NCBI RefSeq assembly: GCF_905475395.1
Contig: NC_058342.1
Span: 23,222,640-23,286,639, forward strand
Reading direction: 5' to 3'
Length of the DNA stretch: 64,000 nucleotides
DNA from: Chrysoperla carnea
Taxonomy: Eukaryota > Arthropoda > Insecta > Neuroptera > Chrysopidae
Shown: positions 46,301 to 61,300 of the stretch, in pieces
How positions within the stretch are numbered: position 1 is the first letter of the stretch
Layout: each line of letters starts with the position of its first letter
The notes under the pieces: model-generated
What the model was told of the DNA's origin: nothing
What the model saw: the letters and a program-made list of their open reading frames with translations, nothing else
Databases searched by the model: none
Position numbers and translations under genes: made by a program

Positions 46301-49300
46301 AATTTAAGGTAGTACAAGCGTCAAGGCAAGTTTAGTTCTAAAACTTTATTCCTACTTTTCGTCTTGTATAATTCACCATAAAAATTGAAAATATATATTT
46401 TTTAAAGTGTCCCCACTATCGTGCTCATTCATCCTTAATTAGTCGGGTACAACGGGTTTTAATTTTTTGTTTTCAATAACCTATTAAGGTTTTAAGTTTA
46501 ATTTAAATAGTTTTTTTTTTTTAATTTTCATCGGTTAGATCAAACCTATTTATCCAAAATTGGTCTGGCGCTCGTACATCCTTAATGAAAGTAGATTTCT
46601 AATAAAAATATAAAAATCATTCTAATGAAATAAAATTTTTCCAGTTAATGCGATTCGATACAAGCATGGAATCGTTAACGAGTATGGCACGATCGGAGAG
46701 TGTAACCGATTTAAATGGCGAAATGATATCAAATTCATCGTCGAGTCGTATACGATCCGCCCCGTTGGATACAGCCGACGTGACATCACCACCCAAACCA
46801 TTTGGCATTGGTAAGTTTGTATTTATTTTTCAAAATCTTGTTTCTTTTTTTTCTTGGATATATAATTCGATCATCTAAGGCAAAATAAAGGTAAACCAAG
46901 GAATCTAACCACTGTACAAACCCAATTTTGATAGTACAAATGCTGCCTCAAAAGTCACATATGGTCATATGTGCGCGTCCTTAGATATTCAAGGTCAAAG
47001 GTCGCGAAAATCAAATTTTTGCGAATATCTCGTTTTTTTTGTTTTCAGTCGTATTAACACTTATTATAAAAGTTTTAGAGGATAAAATTTTCTTCATTTT
47101 GCCTGAAACTTTTTTTATTATTACAAAATACAAGTAAAATATAAAGGATAAAACGCGAAAATTTATTTTAATTTTAAAATTAGACTTATTTTACTATTAA
47201 TTTACCAGAAAACAGGCGTGGATCTAGAGTTAAATTGGGGGGGGGGGCACAGACACTGGAATCCGAATTTACACTGGTGAGAACCGTGGACTTTTTTTTG
47301 TGATTTCATGTGGGGGCTTGCTTGATTGATTCTAATTTCATACAAAATCCATCTGATAACGGAAATATTGAATTCAGTAGAATTTCGCGATCGTTGACTT
47401 GAAAATCTAAGAACGCGCACGCGTGACCATTTGTGTTTGTACTATCAAAATAAAGGTTTGTAAAAAAGTTCAGCTTATTCCGTTAGATGCCGAGATGAAA
47501 TCCTAAGATGATTGGAGTAATATCTTTTTTTGAAACAGAACATTTATTTTCCGCCAAGCTCATCTCTAGGCATTGGCTTTTTTCTTTTAGGCTTCCGTGA
47601 TTTTTTGATATCATCATACCAAAAAGAATTTCGTAATCGTAAACAAAGAAATTTTCACATATTTATTTTTACTGTATACTTAAAGATCAGGGCCGTATTC
47701 TGTAACAAATCCCTTTTTTGGGGGGAGAAAATTTAAATATTTTTAAGTATACGATGTATTTTAAATCGCGTGTTGAATTCTTTGTTTATATTACTGTGGT
47801 AAGCCATTCGGCTTTGATACTAATTCAATACCGGGTGGCTATCCATGTTTTTTTAATTTTTATTCTATATGCTTTGATGTCCACAGTTGAGTTTTTTATA
47901 ACCAGTAAACTGCTAATGTGTTTTAATTTCACAAAATAAACTGCTCGTTTTTTTTATTTTCTTGTTACATATTTCAATAAAAAAAATATATTTATACTTT
48001 CCGGCGCAGCCGCAAAGATTTCAGGTAGATTTCATAATTTTTTCAGTAAAATTTCAGTTAAAATGTTTCAAGTAATGTTTTTCTTTATGAAATCTACCTG
48101 AAAAATCAAATTTCTTTCAATCAAATTCTGAAATGTTTTGTTTGCAATGAATTTGCGAGCGTTTTTATTTTTTATTTAACTCTTTTGGTTTTATTTTTCT
48201 CTCAAAGTACCCAATTTGTTGTAAGCTTTCAGAGAAAATTTTGGTAATTAGTATAAAACTTTAAGGAGATGATTCATTTTCTTCTCTAGGAGAGTTGACA
48301 GTGTCTAATTTTTACCCGACTGCTCGACGTAAAGCAGTGGTTTTTCTCAGCATATGTATGTATGTATGTTCGTTTCTTTGCGGCACCATAGAGACCAAAC
48401 GCGTGGGTCGATGATTCTTACGTCAATAGATTTGCCTTAATCTTGCGAGTGTCACATGGTAGTAATGAAAATTCACTTTTGTGAAAAAGAACAAAATGAA
48501 AATCAACGAAGTGTTAAGTGGGATATCATTGAATAGATAATAGGTATTTGAAATCAATCCTGGAAAATGATCCCGACGGAGAACTGTGGGTTTTCTGCGT
48601 GGCGTCTGGCCTCTACAAAATCCTTTAGTTTCATCCGATTTCAATAACGCCTTCTACCAAAGACGTCTCGTCTTCGGGAAGCTGGTTGGTCTCAAGGAGT
48701 GCACAGAGGACTCTTGGTCTAGGTGCTAGGGACCCACTTGCGGTACCTCATCATTAAATGGATAATAGGTATTTGAAATCAATCCTTGAAGAGATCCCGA
48801 TGGAGAAGTGGGTGGAGAAGAAACTGTGGGTTCGAATTTATTTGAAAATGCTTGAAATTTAAAGAATTGAAATTTTTTAAATCCAAGGTTCAGACGATAG
48901 AGAGCTTAATAAGGATGATTCCCACCTTTCAAAGAAATCGATCCAGTAGAACTTGAGATATCATGTCAACATATGCACAAAAAAAAATCGATTTCTTCAA
49001 AAAACAAATCCACTAGTTTAAGACTTTAACAGTCGTTTTGAAAAATCTCTTATTTTTGAGCGAATGTTAAAACTCGATAGATTTTAGAAACACTTGTCAA
49101 CTCATCTTGACTTCATTTTATGAAAATATTGTTTTGAAAAGATATTAACAAAAACTACAAAATTTTCCAGGAAGCTTAGAACGTGTATTGATTTTTTATT
49201 AAAAAATATAAAATCATGAATATTTTTCTAAATGTATAAAATTTTTCGAATTTTTTATCTTTTGTTTTTAATTAAAGAAATTCATTGGAATAATTTTTTG

Positions 49301-52300
49301 TTTTTCTAATGAATTGACAATATTATTGGTTATAAAATTTTTAAAAAGAAAATTGAAACGTAAGATGATTTTCATTGACAATATTAAATTTTCATTTTTA
49401 AAACCATTCAATCGGTTGTGAACCTGTAGAAACCTACAGGGAGTCAGATATAGAATTTTTGGATCCGAAACTTTGAACCCATCAATATTAGGAGCAAATT
49501 CCAATTGAGAACTTACTGTGGACTGCTTGCGTCGCCTCTGGATTGTTTAGAATCTTATAGCTTTAGCCTTAAATAGTATCTTCCAGCCGGGATGCTTCAC
49601 CTCCAGGTGGATAGTTGTTCCCAAGGCAGAGCCAGATGATCTTCGGCAACCCTTTTGTTGCTATTGCATTATATTTTATACGTTTATTTGCGTACAGGCA
49701 AAAACTTGTCGCCTTTGTGATTGTCAGTAACAATTACGCAATCGCGCTGGTCGGCGATGGATCACATCATCGGAAGCCATTTTAATCTTTGCATTTTAGC
49801 ATTTCAAAGAGAAGTTTTTTTTTTAAATCTTCAGGAAGGTCCATATATCAAAATCTAGATAGTTTGGCCTTTGCTATGGGCCAAATAGGCGAATTATTAG
49901 AATCCATCTCTGAGGTGATTTTTGAAAATTTTAAAACTTTGTAAATATTCAACAATGGGTCAGAAACGTATACTCGGGAGTTTTTGAGGTCACTGATCAC
50001 GATTCCGACGTTAGAATGGGGATATACTCCCCCTCCTGGAGTAGTTCGCCTTCCTTCCCCTTCTGATTAAATATAATACTAAAAACAATATAACATCCAA
50101 AATGAATAACTTATATAAACTTTGTGTAACTACCCTCCCCTGCCCCCCGGAGAGGCGGGGATATTGCAATTTTGGACTAGCGGGACGAATTACTTCAGGA
50201 GGGGAGATTATATCGAAATTCTGAGACTATAATTCCGAAGACCGAAGTCAAGTCGAAAGCCTAATTTAATGTATAAGATAGGAAGAAGGGCAAGGAAGCC
50301 TTAACGGGATTAAGAGGATAACGGAAATGTTGTGTGCGGGTATTTTCTTATTAAGTTGGATTTGTCCACTGAAGTGAACGGATAACGGATGGTATTATAA
50401 TAAAATTCCTAGTTAATTGAATGGTTTTGACTCGTATTTGTAATATTAAAAAATTATCCGCTATTTGTGCAAATTTTCAACCCCAATGAAAAGCATCTTG
50501 AATGTTTCAAAACATTTTTTATTTTTGAACAAAAATACTTTTGGGAAGGGACATTTTTCATATCAAAAAAAAATTCCAAAACGAAAATAATTTATTGTTC
50601 AATTCATGTTTTTCATTTTCCACAAAAGCTCTGTTTGCTTCTAACTAATTTTATTTGTTTTGTTCTTGTGCCACATCAAGGCTCCATTCTCTCAGGTAAA
50701 ATGGAGGCTTGCATTTTGAGATTGCCACACAATGTCTTATGTTTTTTTTATAATTTCTTTTTTTTTTCAAAATTTTCGAATTTTTACAAATAATTCGAGT
50801 ATTATAATTTTTTTTTTTTGTATGAGACCCTTACTTTACGAGAAAATATAAAAATAAATTTACGCCGAATTCATTCATTTTTTGAAAAAATTTTTCAAAC
50901 AAAAGTTGTTCTTTATAAAATACTGAACAATTTTCTTAATAATCATTTTTTTTAAATATCGAATAAATTCGACGTTAATTGAAATAATCGGTCGAATAAT
51001 TGGTCGATTTAAATTTAAATTTGTAACTCCTAAATTTTAAACCTTTTTTAGAATAAATTTTCGTAATATAAGGGTCTTCCGTTTTTTTCTAAATTAGTAA
51101 AACTATAACAAGCTAGAATAACTAGCTTATGTTTGCCCTCATTCTAGAAAGGAAAATTGTTGAAAAATTGATAATCATAAAATCGAAATGTAGAAAAAAT
51201 GTAAAAACAAAAATTCTAGAATGGGGTAAAATATAAATTTGTATTTATCTAAATTCTAAATTTTTTTTTAATGTCGAAATCATTCTAAAAAATTCTATAA
51301 AAAAAGAAATAAAACTATAACCGTAAAATAGCTTGATTTGGCAGAATGTATTTGTGTTTTTTATTTAGCAAAAAGATATTTGAATTCAAAATTAAAAAAT
51401 TTGTAAATTGATGCTTACATATTTTGGACGCCGTAACGTGGAAAAAAGGGTTAATTTATGGCAATGCCTGTAAAATTATTGAAGCTTCTACTCGGGAAAG
51501 TTTTGTTCCCTATCCAGATAAAACTCAAATACTAAAAGTTGTCTTACGAGTTTAATTTTCAAGTTGTTTGGCTTCAACTCGGGAAAGTTTCGTTCTCTAT
51601 TCAGATAAAACTTATTATGCAAAATAAATTCGAAGCAAAAATCTTAAAAACCTATTAAATCTTACAATTGAGCCATCTGAAAGTCTAAGGGAATGAAAAT
51701 TTATGTAGGGGAAAAATTTGCTTGGCCGTGACAATAACCTCTTAAAGGACCTCGCACGACTAGATAAGAAAATGAATTTCTGTGAAAATTTTTCAAATCG
51801 CCCAAAAATGTTCTTCGAACCGTTCTGATCAAAAGCTCTCAAAACCACAAAATTTTTTAATTAGTAGTTTTCTAGCTGCGATAGATCAAAGCTACACATA
51901 TATTATAGTTTATTATATGACTACCGTCTTAATAATGATACGTCGTACAACATATAATAAACTAAACTATAATATATGTGTAGCTTTGATCGCCCCTTGC
52001 TCGAAAAAAACTCGTTAAAAAATCTGGTTTAAAAAGGTTTCACAGAAAGACATTTTCCTATCTAATCGTGCAGGGTCCGTTCTAAACGTTGAAATGAAAT
52101 GGCTGTACTACGCGAAATAATTTGGAAAATTAATGAGGCTCACCTCGCCTACGTATAACATAACATTGTGGGCAACCTTACTTATCATAAATGTAAATTA
52201 ACTTTACTCATCATGAAATGTACTGATCTAAAATCAATAGGTCTTGGGTTCGAGTCCCGCCTAGGTGTATGTATTATTTTTTCACATAAAGTATCGATAT

Positions 52301-55300
52301 AAAAATTGTTATGTAAGCTTCAATTGACAAATTTTAGCATCTGTAGATTTACAAAAAATAGTTGCGTGTTTTTTTTTGTTCTCACCTTACCACGCATGCG
52401 TTTTTTTTTTAAATTATTATTTACTGACTCAAAATTGTGACAAACATACACAAAAGTTTTTAATTGTACAAAGTTTTACCACAAGAGAGCACCTGCGTTA
52501 ACTTTATTTTTGTGTACCCTTAAAAAACTCCAAAACAAAACACATTATCCAAAAAAAAAAAACAAAAACAAATACTGCTGTAATTTTATGCTTAGAAATT
52601 TAACAATTCCGAATTTTCATAAACCCTTGCCACGAAAAAAATAGAGCAAAAAACCCTTATTGAGTTCGAAATTCTGTAAGAACTGTAAGAAATCTGAAAT
52701 GGTAGATTTTTGTAAGAAAAATTGTCGATTGAAATTGATTGGAGATCTCAGAAGGTTACTACTTGCAAGGCTACTATGGAAGGAGATGATGCATCGACGA
52801 TGACGTTTCGTCTCGATGTGACGAGTTGTTTTCAAGGAAGGTTTGGATCCATCGATTGTGAGACGATTCCTCGCAGAGAAGCTGTGGGCTTTCTGTGTTG
52901 CCTCGGGTCTTGATAGAATAATGTAACTTTATTTTCTTAAAATATCACTTTCCACCTCGAGACGTTTTGTCTCCAAATGACGAGTTTTTTTCAAGAAAGG
53001 TTTGGACCCATCGATTATGAGAACATTTCTCAAAGAGAAGCTTTGGGCTTTCTGTGCTTCCTCTGGCCTTAATATAATCCTGTAACTTCATTTTCTTAAA
53101 ATAGGATTTTCCAACTGGAGACTCTTTCACTCCAGGTGACAAATTCTTTTCAAGGAAGGTTTGATAGAAACCAGCTTTTGCATCCATTTCAGATTTCGAA
53201 CGTTTCAAATTATAAAAGTATCGTTTAGAAAAGTTTCATATAATTTCGAGTAGTCCCATTCCTATTAATTTATTGCTACCGAAAACCAAAGTGACATGTT
53301 TTTCACTGATCATTTTCCACGCTTATTCTCACTTTCATTTTCAACATTTCTGATAAAAACTGTTTTAAATATTTGTGATTCACTCGTCTTGGCACAACAC
53401 GTCTTGGCACATGATTAAAAACGATATTTCTCTAAAAAATTTTATATTTGGGTCTCTAAGAAAGGTCATCGAAACATACGAAAGCGTATGTCAGCGGCTG
53501 AAAAATACTGGGCTGAACACGCTCCTGCTTTTGGAAGAGTAAAATAATCCATTTAGTCCGATCCTTGAACAGAAATTATGTATTTTAGGTAGAATTAGCA
53601 TTCTACCGACTTAGGTATTAGCATATAGTACAGTCGACAGGTAGTTTTAAATTGAAAAGGGTCGGAAGTTAATGAAAAAGTTAAATGAGTATGTTGTTCA
53701 GGGATTGTTAATTAACATTTTATCAAGTTTCAGACCTCGAGAACCCTGTGCAAAAAGAGGAGGAGGGGACATTGCAAAATTTTCAATCTTCCTCCGGTTT
53801 TTTCTCAATAACTTTTTTCTAACATTTGAGAAAATGTTAGTTAACCGTCCGTGGACAACATCCCAAAGTTTTATTAACTCCCGATGTTTTTCCACTTAAC
53901 TTCACTTTTTCCAACTTTTAGACTGGATTAATATTTCGATGATTTTTCTTGAAAATTCAAGAAAAAGTTATGCTCTGATACATGTTAGATTAAATCAAAT
54001 TTTTACATTTCGAAATTTCATTTCAACTGTAACATCAAAACAATAACTTATATTACTTAAAAAAAAAAAGTTACAAAAGTTTTCCACGATGACCACATAT
54101 GGATCATAATAAATTTCCTCCGAAAGTTTACTAAGTGATCTTGACGATAATTCAATATAAATTTTCTTTAGAAAAGTCGATGTTTCATATAAAAAACATT
54201 TGAAATTTAACTTTTTAGGGGAATCCCCGGACGTTTTCCTCCCTAATGTGTGTTTGTTTAATTAAAAAACTTTTCCAAAGAAATTTTGACTTTGAAATCA
54301 TCAGATCCGATCCATATTTTGGAAAAATCATATTTACTTCAAAAACTTGATGGATTTATTTTTTAATTATAATTTCTAATATTAAAATCACAGTAGAAAC
54401 AAAAATTTTATAAAAAAATTCGCATGAAAACGTTTAATATTTACTGTAAGAACTTTGCGCTATTTAAACAGATCGTGAGAAAATTCTATTGTTTTTCTTA
54501 GATTCAATGCATGCTGCAATGCTCAGGGTTGTATGGAACCATTCACGAAAAATCTGTAATATTCTAAATCATTGTTGTAAATTCCGGATCTTCTTGAAAT
54601 ATTGTAAAATTTCTTCTAAAAATTTTGAATATTCTAGATCATTTTTGAAAATTTAAGAGAAAATACGGAGAAAAAAAACAGATAATAACTTAAATTTCGA
54701 TTTCCCCGAAATTTCCTAAATATTTCGACTAACATGTAGTCATCATCAGTATGAATTAGCTAATCGAACCGTTCAGAAAAGAACCAAATGACCAAATTTT
54801 ACTCTGCACACTTTCAAACAATAAACTAAAAAATTTTTAATTGGGAATCAACAACAGTTGCAAATTTTTTGAAAAGTCGGAGGACCTTCGAAATGGTGGT
54901 TTTAACCCGGAGCTTTAAATTATTTGGGATGTTGCTTTCGTGTAAGAAATTTTCTACTCTGAAGTTGGAATAATTCATCATTCACAGGCTTCAAAAAGTT
55001 ACTTTGAAGCTTTTCCCTGAGTTTCCGTGATTAACTTCAGCAGTTGAATTTTAGAAAAACAATACGATTATGAACGGAAAAACCGAAATATATTTCTCAG
55101 GATAATACGAAGCGTAAAGTTCTAAATTTTGTAATTGGCATTTTTGACTATAAAGAAATTTTCTCTTAAACAATTTTCTTAAAACGAAACATCTTCACAA
55201 CTCTTTGCATGTAATTTGCAATTTTTGAATATTGAAAATTCAAAAATTTTCTGTAGCAAGTGCTCTTATAAATATTTTATAACGAAAATATGTATTTATG

Positions 55301-58300
55301 TAGGATATTTGGTAGATGTTTGGATTGGGAAATTTTGATTCAGGAATTTGTTTCGAATTAAATTTATTGAAAATGAGATTTTTCTTTGATTCTACGAAAG
55401 AAGATCTATTCTTTATTAAAAATGGCGAAAAAACAAGATATTTCAATATAAAAAAAGGGTAAATTGGTGAATTAACACTAAATTGTAAATTTACTGCTAG
55501 GTCAATTTTGAGTGGCTAAGGAAGTGTTTGAAGCCTTACAAACCACAAAAAACATTGTATTTCGAAAAAATTATGTGTTTACTTATGCAACGCACGTAAG
55601 AAGTTATACTTCTTACATAATTACAAATATAATAATTTATAAATAAAGTAAATAAATAATACATACTCCAGTTAACCTATAACCTATTGTGTTCTTAGCT
55701 GACACTTAATCTGTCATCTAACTATCCTTGTCTATTATGAGTGACATCGCCTAACTTCATGATATTCAAAAATTGTAACTAACTTCAACATGTAATTTTT
55801 ATGCCATCTTATGCGCACGCATTATAAAATTATCTTTCATCATTTGTTCATAACGCGCCTAAAGAAGTTCTTCAATAAAAACTTCGATACTAAAGGAGAA
55901 ACGGATGTTGGGAAATCGAAACTTAGATTGTCAACACTCAGGGGTTATGGTGGTGCGCAAATCATTAAAAAACTGCGAAAAAAAAACGGTTTTTCATTCG
56001 AGAATATCAATTCAAAATTATTAAAATCTACTCACGCTTTTAAAATGCACCCCAAACTCTTTTTCATTGAGCTGCATAAGTCTATCATTTCGAGGAAAAT
56101 GTGAACGACAACAAATCATATTGCGCCTTGGAAATTGAATGAATCGAAAGATGATTTTATTTTAATGAATTCAATTCTAGGAATTTAATTCCAGAATCAA
56201 AATTATCGAATCCAACATTAAATAATTTTAGTATTTAAGTCAAATAAAACGATATATATCTGACAGACAATAGGTATATATATATATATATTAAGTGTGA
56301 TCTGCGTCTGCGTGGTTGTAATGTTTGTAGCTGTGTGGTGTAATGTGTGTGATTGCTTTAAAAATAAAGTGTTTTTATATATTTACTTAAAAAAAATATT
56401 TTTAACTTAAAATTTATTTTAAATAATATTGTCTAAAATATGGTACTGGGCGTTGGTTTTCAGCTCGTCCGACTTTCCTAAATCTGAATTTAAATCTCAA
56501 TTCTTTGAGGCTTCAGCAACCACCTGGCGCGGCAAAACGTACGTCTATAAAAATTCTACTTCAAAATAATTCTGTCAACGCACGCTGCTATCAAAAAAAA
56601 TTTCCTAGTCAGCGATTTTTTTTCGTTGTCATTATTTTTTTTTAGAATAATTTTTGTTGCATAATAATTTTTTGTATGTTTTTTTTTATTCATCGATAAT
56701 TGCGCATGTGCAGTTATATATAATTATACTTATGCGCATGCTCGATAATATTTAACAGGTTTACACACCGAACGCTTTAAAATTTTTATTTTTTTGGAAT
56801 AATAATTTTTTGATTTTTTAATTCCAGTTATTTTTCTTACAGTGCGGTTTCTTAGCTAGAAATACGGTTCATTTTGAAGTAAAGCTTGAAGTTAAGGAAC
56901 ACATTCTATATTCGATTTCTATAAAAATTGTAAGGCTCAAAGTCAATTTTATAAAGATTGTCCATAAAACCCCTATTTAATTCATACTTGATTCGGGGAG
57001 ACTATCGACTTTTATATATTTTAGGGCTCTGGGCGAATTTTCAGACCTTTTTTGGTTAAAATATAATCATAGAGAGTGATTCCATTATTATTTGTAATTT
57101 TTGGGGGGTAAATTGGCCAAAATATGGTCGTAGCTAACGAAAGCCCAAATATTTGACTAAAGGACTAAAAAATTCGTAATCTACTTCCCAAGAAATTCAA
57201 AAATCAATGATGTTTATTCGGCGACACCCAGGGGTTAGATTGAATTTTTGGGGAGTCAGTTTTCACTTGCTTTATTTCGGAATGGATCGTAACTGTAATT
57301 TTTTTTGCAGGCGAGGAACCGTACTTTTTTTTTTACAGTAGAACTTCATCATAAAAAAAAAACTGTAGTTCGAATGTGAAATTTTAATTTTTTTTTAAAG
57401 CACAAATTTTTTAAGCTTTGTTATTTAAAAAAAGTTCACGTAGATTGTATAGTTTTTGAAATAAAAATTTTAACTTTTGTTTTCTGTTTTTGATCAAAAA
57501 TAGCGTCACCAGCTGGTGTTAAAATGGGCTTACGCATGACAACACTTCATGAAGAGCAAACAATTCATCCGCCGGTTTCGTTGTCTGAATCAATATCAAA
57601 TATGGACTTTGATAAAGACGTCGATGATAAACGAAATATGGAAGATAGTCATAGTGAACCAGAATTTTCTGAGTTCGAATCATATCAGGTAAATAATATT
57701 TCGATGTTAACTAGCTTTAACCGAAGGGTACATTTTCTATATTAATTGTTTTTTTCTGTTCTAGGGCATGACAACAAAGGCTAAACAGCAAGTAAAAATG
57801 AGCATGCCATCATCTAGAACTCTCGATTCATTGCGAGAACTTCAAGAAAGTAAGACATCTGGTTCACCTTCAGTCACATCCAGTGGTTATGGATCTCAGG
57901 TATTTCCATTATTTCAAATATGATTTCGGGCGATAATGTAGAAAATATTCGATAAAATTTTGGGTTCTAAGGATATTTTAGACACAAATAACCCAAAAAT
58001 CCCATTCATTCATGGATATCGCATTGACAAAGAAACAATTTTGTTTGACTAAGTTAATTGTTGCAATACTATCTATAGACAGTGTCGATTACGCAATCGT
58101 TTGTATTTTTTACGTCATGTAAGTAACGAAAGATAATCACTCTTACATACAAAGTTATCTTTCCTCTCACTTCTTCAATGTAACATAATATATGAAACGT
58201 ATAAATTCAAAATATATTTGCGCCCTCACGGGTAAACACTGATGTTTACGAAAAAATGTTTCAAACAAAAGTTCTTTGTTTTTTTTATAAGGAACATTAT

Positions 58301-61300
58301 TTACACTTAAACTTTTGTTCTATCTCTAACGGTTTTACAAAATGGGTCTTACGGACCCAAGATCCAATCGGCCTATATTGCTCGTATATGAATTCTAAAC
58401 CTCACTTTTAACGTTCTAAACACGCTACACAAATTTCAGCTTGATATGTCTTCGTTTTTGAGTTATTGTGTCAACAGACAAACAGACAGACGGACAGACA
58501 ACCGAAAATGGGAGAATTATGTGATTCTATAAACACCTATCTTGGGACTAAACTTAGTTTACCTTGATATATTTCATATATACATGGTATAAAAATTCAA
58601 AAATCACGTTTTTCAAATTCAAAACTTAACGATTGAACGAGTATTTTACGATACATCGCTTTTCGGTGTAATTTTTTGTGTTCAATTTCGAGAAAGCTCA
58701 GGAAATAAGGTAATTTGATCCAAAACATACAAAAATCCTATTCGTTTGCTGATTGCATGCATAGTCTGAGATATCCTCCAAAATCCAATACAGAGACCGA
58801 TTTCTCGAATCGATTATTAAACGTACACTCAGTGTCACAAAAAAACACGGACTATATATAGTACTATGTGCAATCCGTGCATTTTTTGTGACACTCAGTG
58901 TACCCTTCAAAACTCGATTTTTGTTATCTTGAAAGTAACAAATATTTGTATTTTTTTAGGCTGTTTCATCGAGTAATTTAACACTTGAAGATTCACTATC
59001 AATACGCAGCATTAGTGTGGATGAAACTCCGCCACCGACAGACTTACAACCGGTAACGGAACTTGTAACCGATTGTACATTAAATGAGAACGACATAATC
59101 GTTGACGATGGTATTGAAAACGACAAAAATGATCAATCAGCCGATGATAATTCAATGAGCAAATCATCTTCAGAGATCACCGGTGATTTGAATAAATCAC
59201 AAAGTGGTGATTCTGGTTCAGATAATCGTGATTATGATTCAACTTCAGAAGGAAGTTCAGTTGTTAAAACTAAATTACCACCAGGAAAAGTAAGTAAAAT
59301 TCGGAATTATTTTAGAAAATTGCATGCTTAGATTTTTAGGATAATTTGGTAGATTAAATATACAGGGGTGTTTTTTTGGGAACAATCTAAATTAAAATTT
59401 CTGCCGTTTGATAAGTATTATATTGGATTCTTTCTTTTGAAAGGAAAGAATCCAATGTAGATATAATCATTTCTTGAAGAATTCCAATCATTATCGGTTT
59501 CAGCTAAGTTTTCTGACATGGTCTCGAAAATTTCTTCCGAAATTATTAGGAAGCGAAATTTTTCGAAATTTTTATCAGATTTTATTATGTAAATGCAGTA
59601 GATAGATAGGGTGGTCAAAGAAGTGGTGGTAAAAAAACAGAATTTTTTTAGAATTTCGTAGCTAATTGGTCAAAACGAAATTCTTACAATTTCAGTTCGT
59701 CTTAATTAATCTGTCTGTTTTAAAAAAACTTAAAACTTTTGTAGCTCTTAGACTTGTTACCGGAAACCTCAGATTTCAAAAAACTATGGAAAAATCCAAT
59801 CATTTTAAGACTCATAATTTGGACGGTAAATCATGGTCTGTCTAATCTCTATTAATCTTTTCACATTTGATGAAGCTAAATCACTATTTCTACCATACCA
59901 TAGTTTATACCAAAATCGTGAGCTGTAGCTGCTTAAACTTATTATTTTTAAAACTTCGCTCAGTGAAAACGAGTTCTTTTTTCGTCGAATCTTCCATTTT
60001 TAAAAACCGTAAACTGCCAGTTGTCTGTCTTTGCTTTTCAAATAGGCAAACATCAAAATCTTGCGTTAATATTGGAACATCCAAAAAGTAAGACAAATTA
60101 TCACTCTGCTGTTTTAATGCAATAATTCTAAAACATCTTGTATATTGATAAATAGTAAGTAACCTGGAATTCTAAATTGAAACTACTCCAAACAGGTCAA
60201 CTTTCTGTTTTAATTAGTACGAATTATTATCGCTAGCTGGCAGGGTTGCAACTCCCAGTTACCTAAAATAAATTGTATGTACAGGTACTGTCATCTGGTA
60301 GCCTAAATTGGAACTAAATAGGACAGCTTTCTGTTTTAATTTGTACAAATTACTATCGTCAGTTGGCGGAGTTGCAACTGCCAGCTTTTAATATTTGAAT
60401 AACACTTAAAAACAATTGCTAACGATTAAGTTTATTTTGTTAAAACTTCTACCCTCTAATACTTTTATCTGTGAATTTATTCTGGGAGGTCGGAAATTAT
60501 CGGGAAATTTTGAAAGTTAATTCTTATGGCCCATTTTTTGGCCCTGTATATATAATTAATGACTAAAAATAATTGCACGATTGAATGATAAATTTTTTTA
60601 GATTGTAAACATTTGAGTTTAGTTGAGTAAATCTAGTAAATTGACTAATAAAATCACCCGTAGGTTGTACGAAGACGTAAATCAGTTACTAAAACATCAA
60701 CAGCTGCCCCCACACAACGAGCATCTTTCCCATTTTCACGAGCACATGTATATGAAAGTAAGGTAGCTGCACAACGTATGGAACAATTTTCCGATATGGC
60801 GAACGAGACACATAACAGTGATTTAGATTCTTCAGCTGAACGACTTGAAGGTTTGTTCTTTTTTTGTATTATAGAATTTATCGTATTTATTTCGTAGTTA
60901 GGGCACAGTTTAGAAATACAAGTATCTGGATGACCGAGCTTTACTCGGTATTTTTTGAGTTAAAAACACAAAAATTTTATGATTAAGATAAGAACCATTT
61001 AAAATGTCTCCACACAAATATCAATTTGAATGTCCCGGTAATATACTTTAACTCGCCGCCAATAGATGTCAGGAAGAGTCATATTTTGCAGTCAATGTTT
61101 CAGGTTTTCTCGAAAACACGGATAAAACGACTTTTTCTAAAATTGAAAACAAGATCGTGGTAGGGAAATCTATCTCCAGGAATAGGCTCACATCAAGCCT
61201 AGTTTTATTATAATTTACCCCTTTTAGTGAAATGTTGGGAAAGTTTTTTAATGGAAATTGTTTTTTATTTGTTTAGAAGACCATGATGCAAATAGCTTTG

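Noticed and set aside
52225..52270. tRNA gene suggested by a strong B box
   Set aside because: No A box, no acceptor stem and no anticodon arm fit the upstream sequence.
55811..56104. 97-codon + strand ORF with basic residues
   Set aside because: Looks faintly protein-like but matches nothing I recognise and has no link in phase to kinesin exons.
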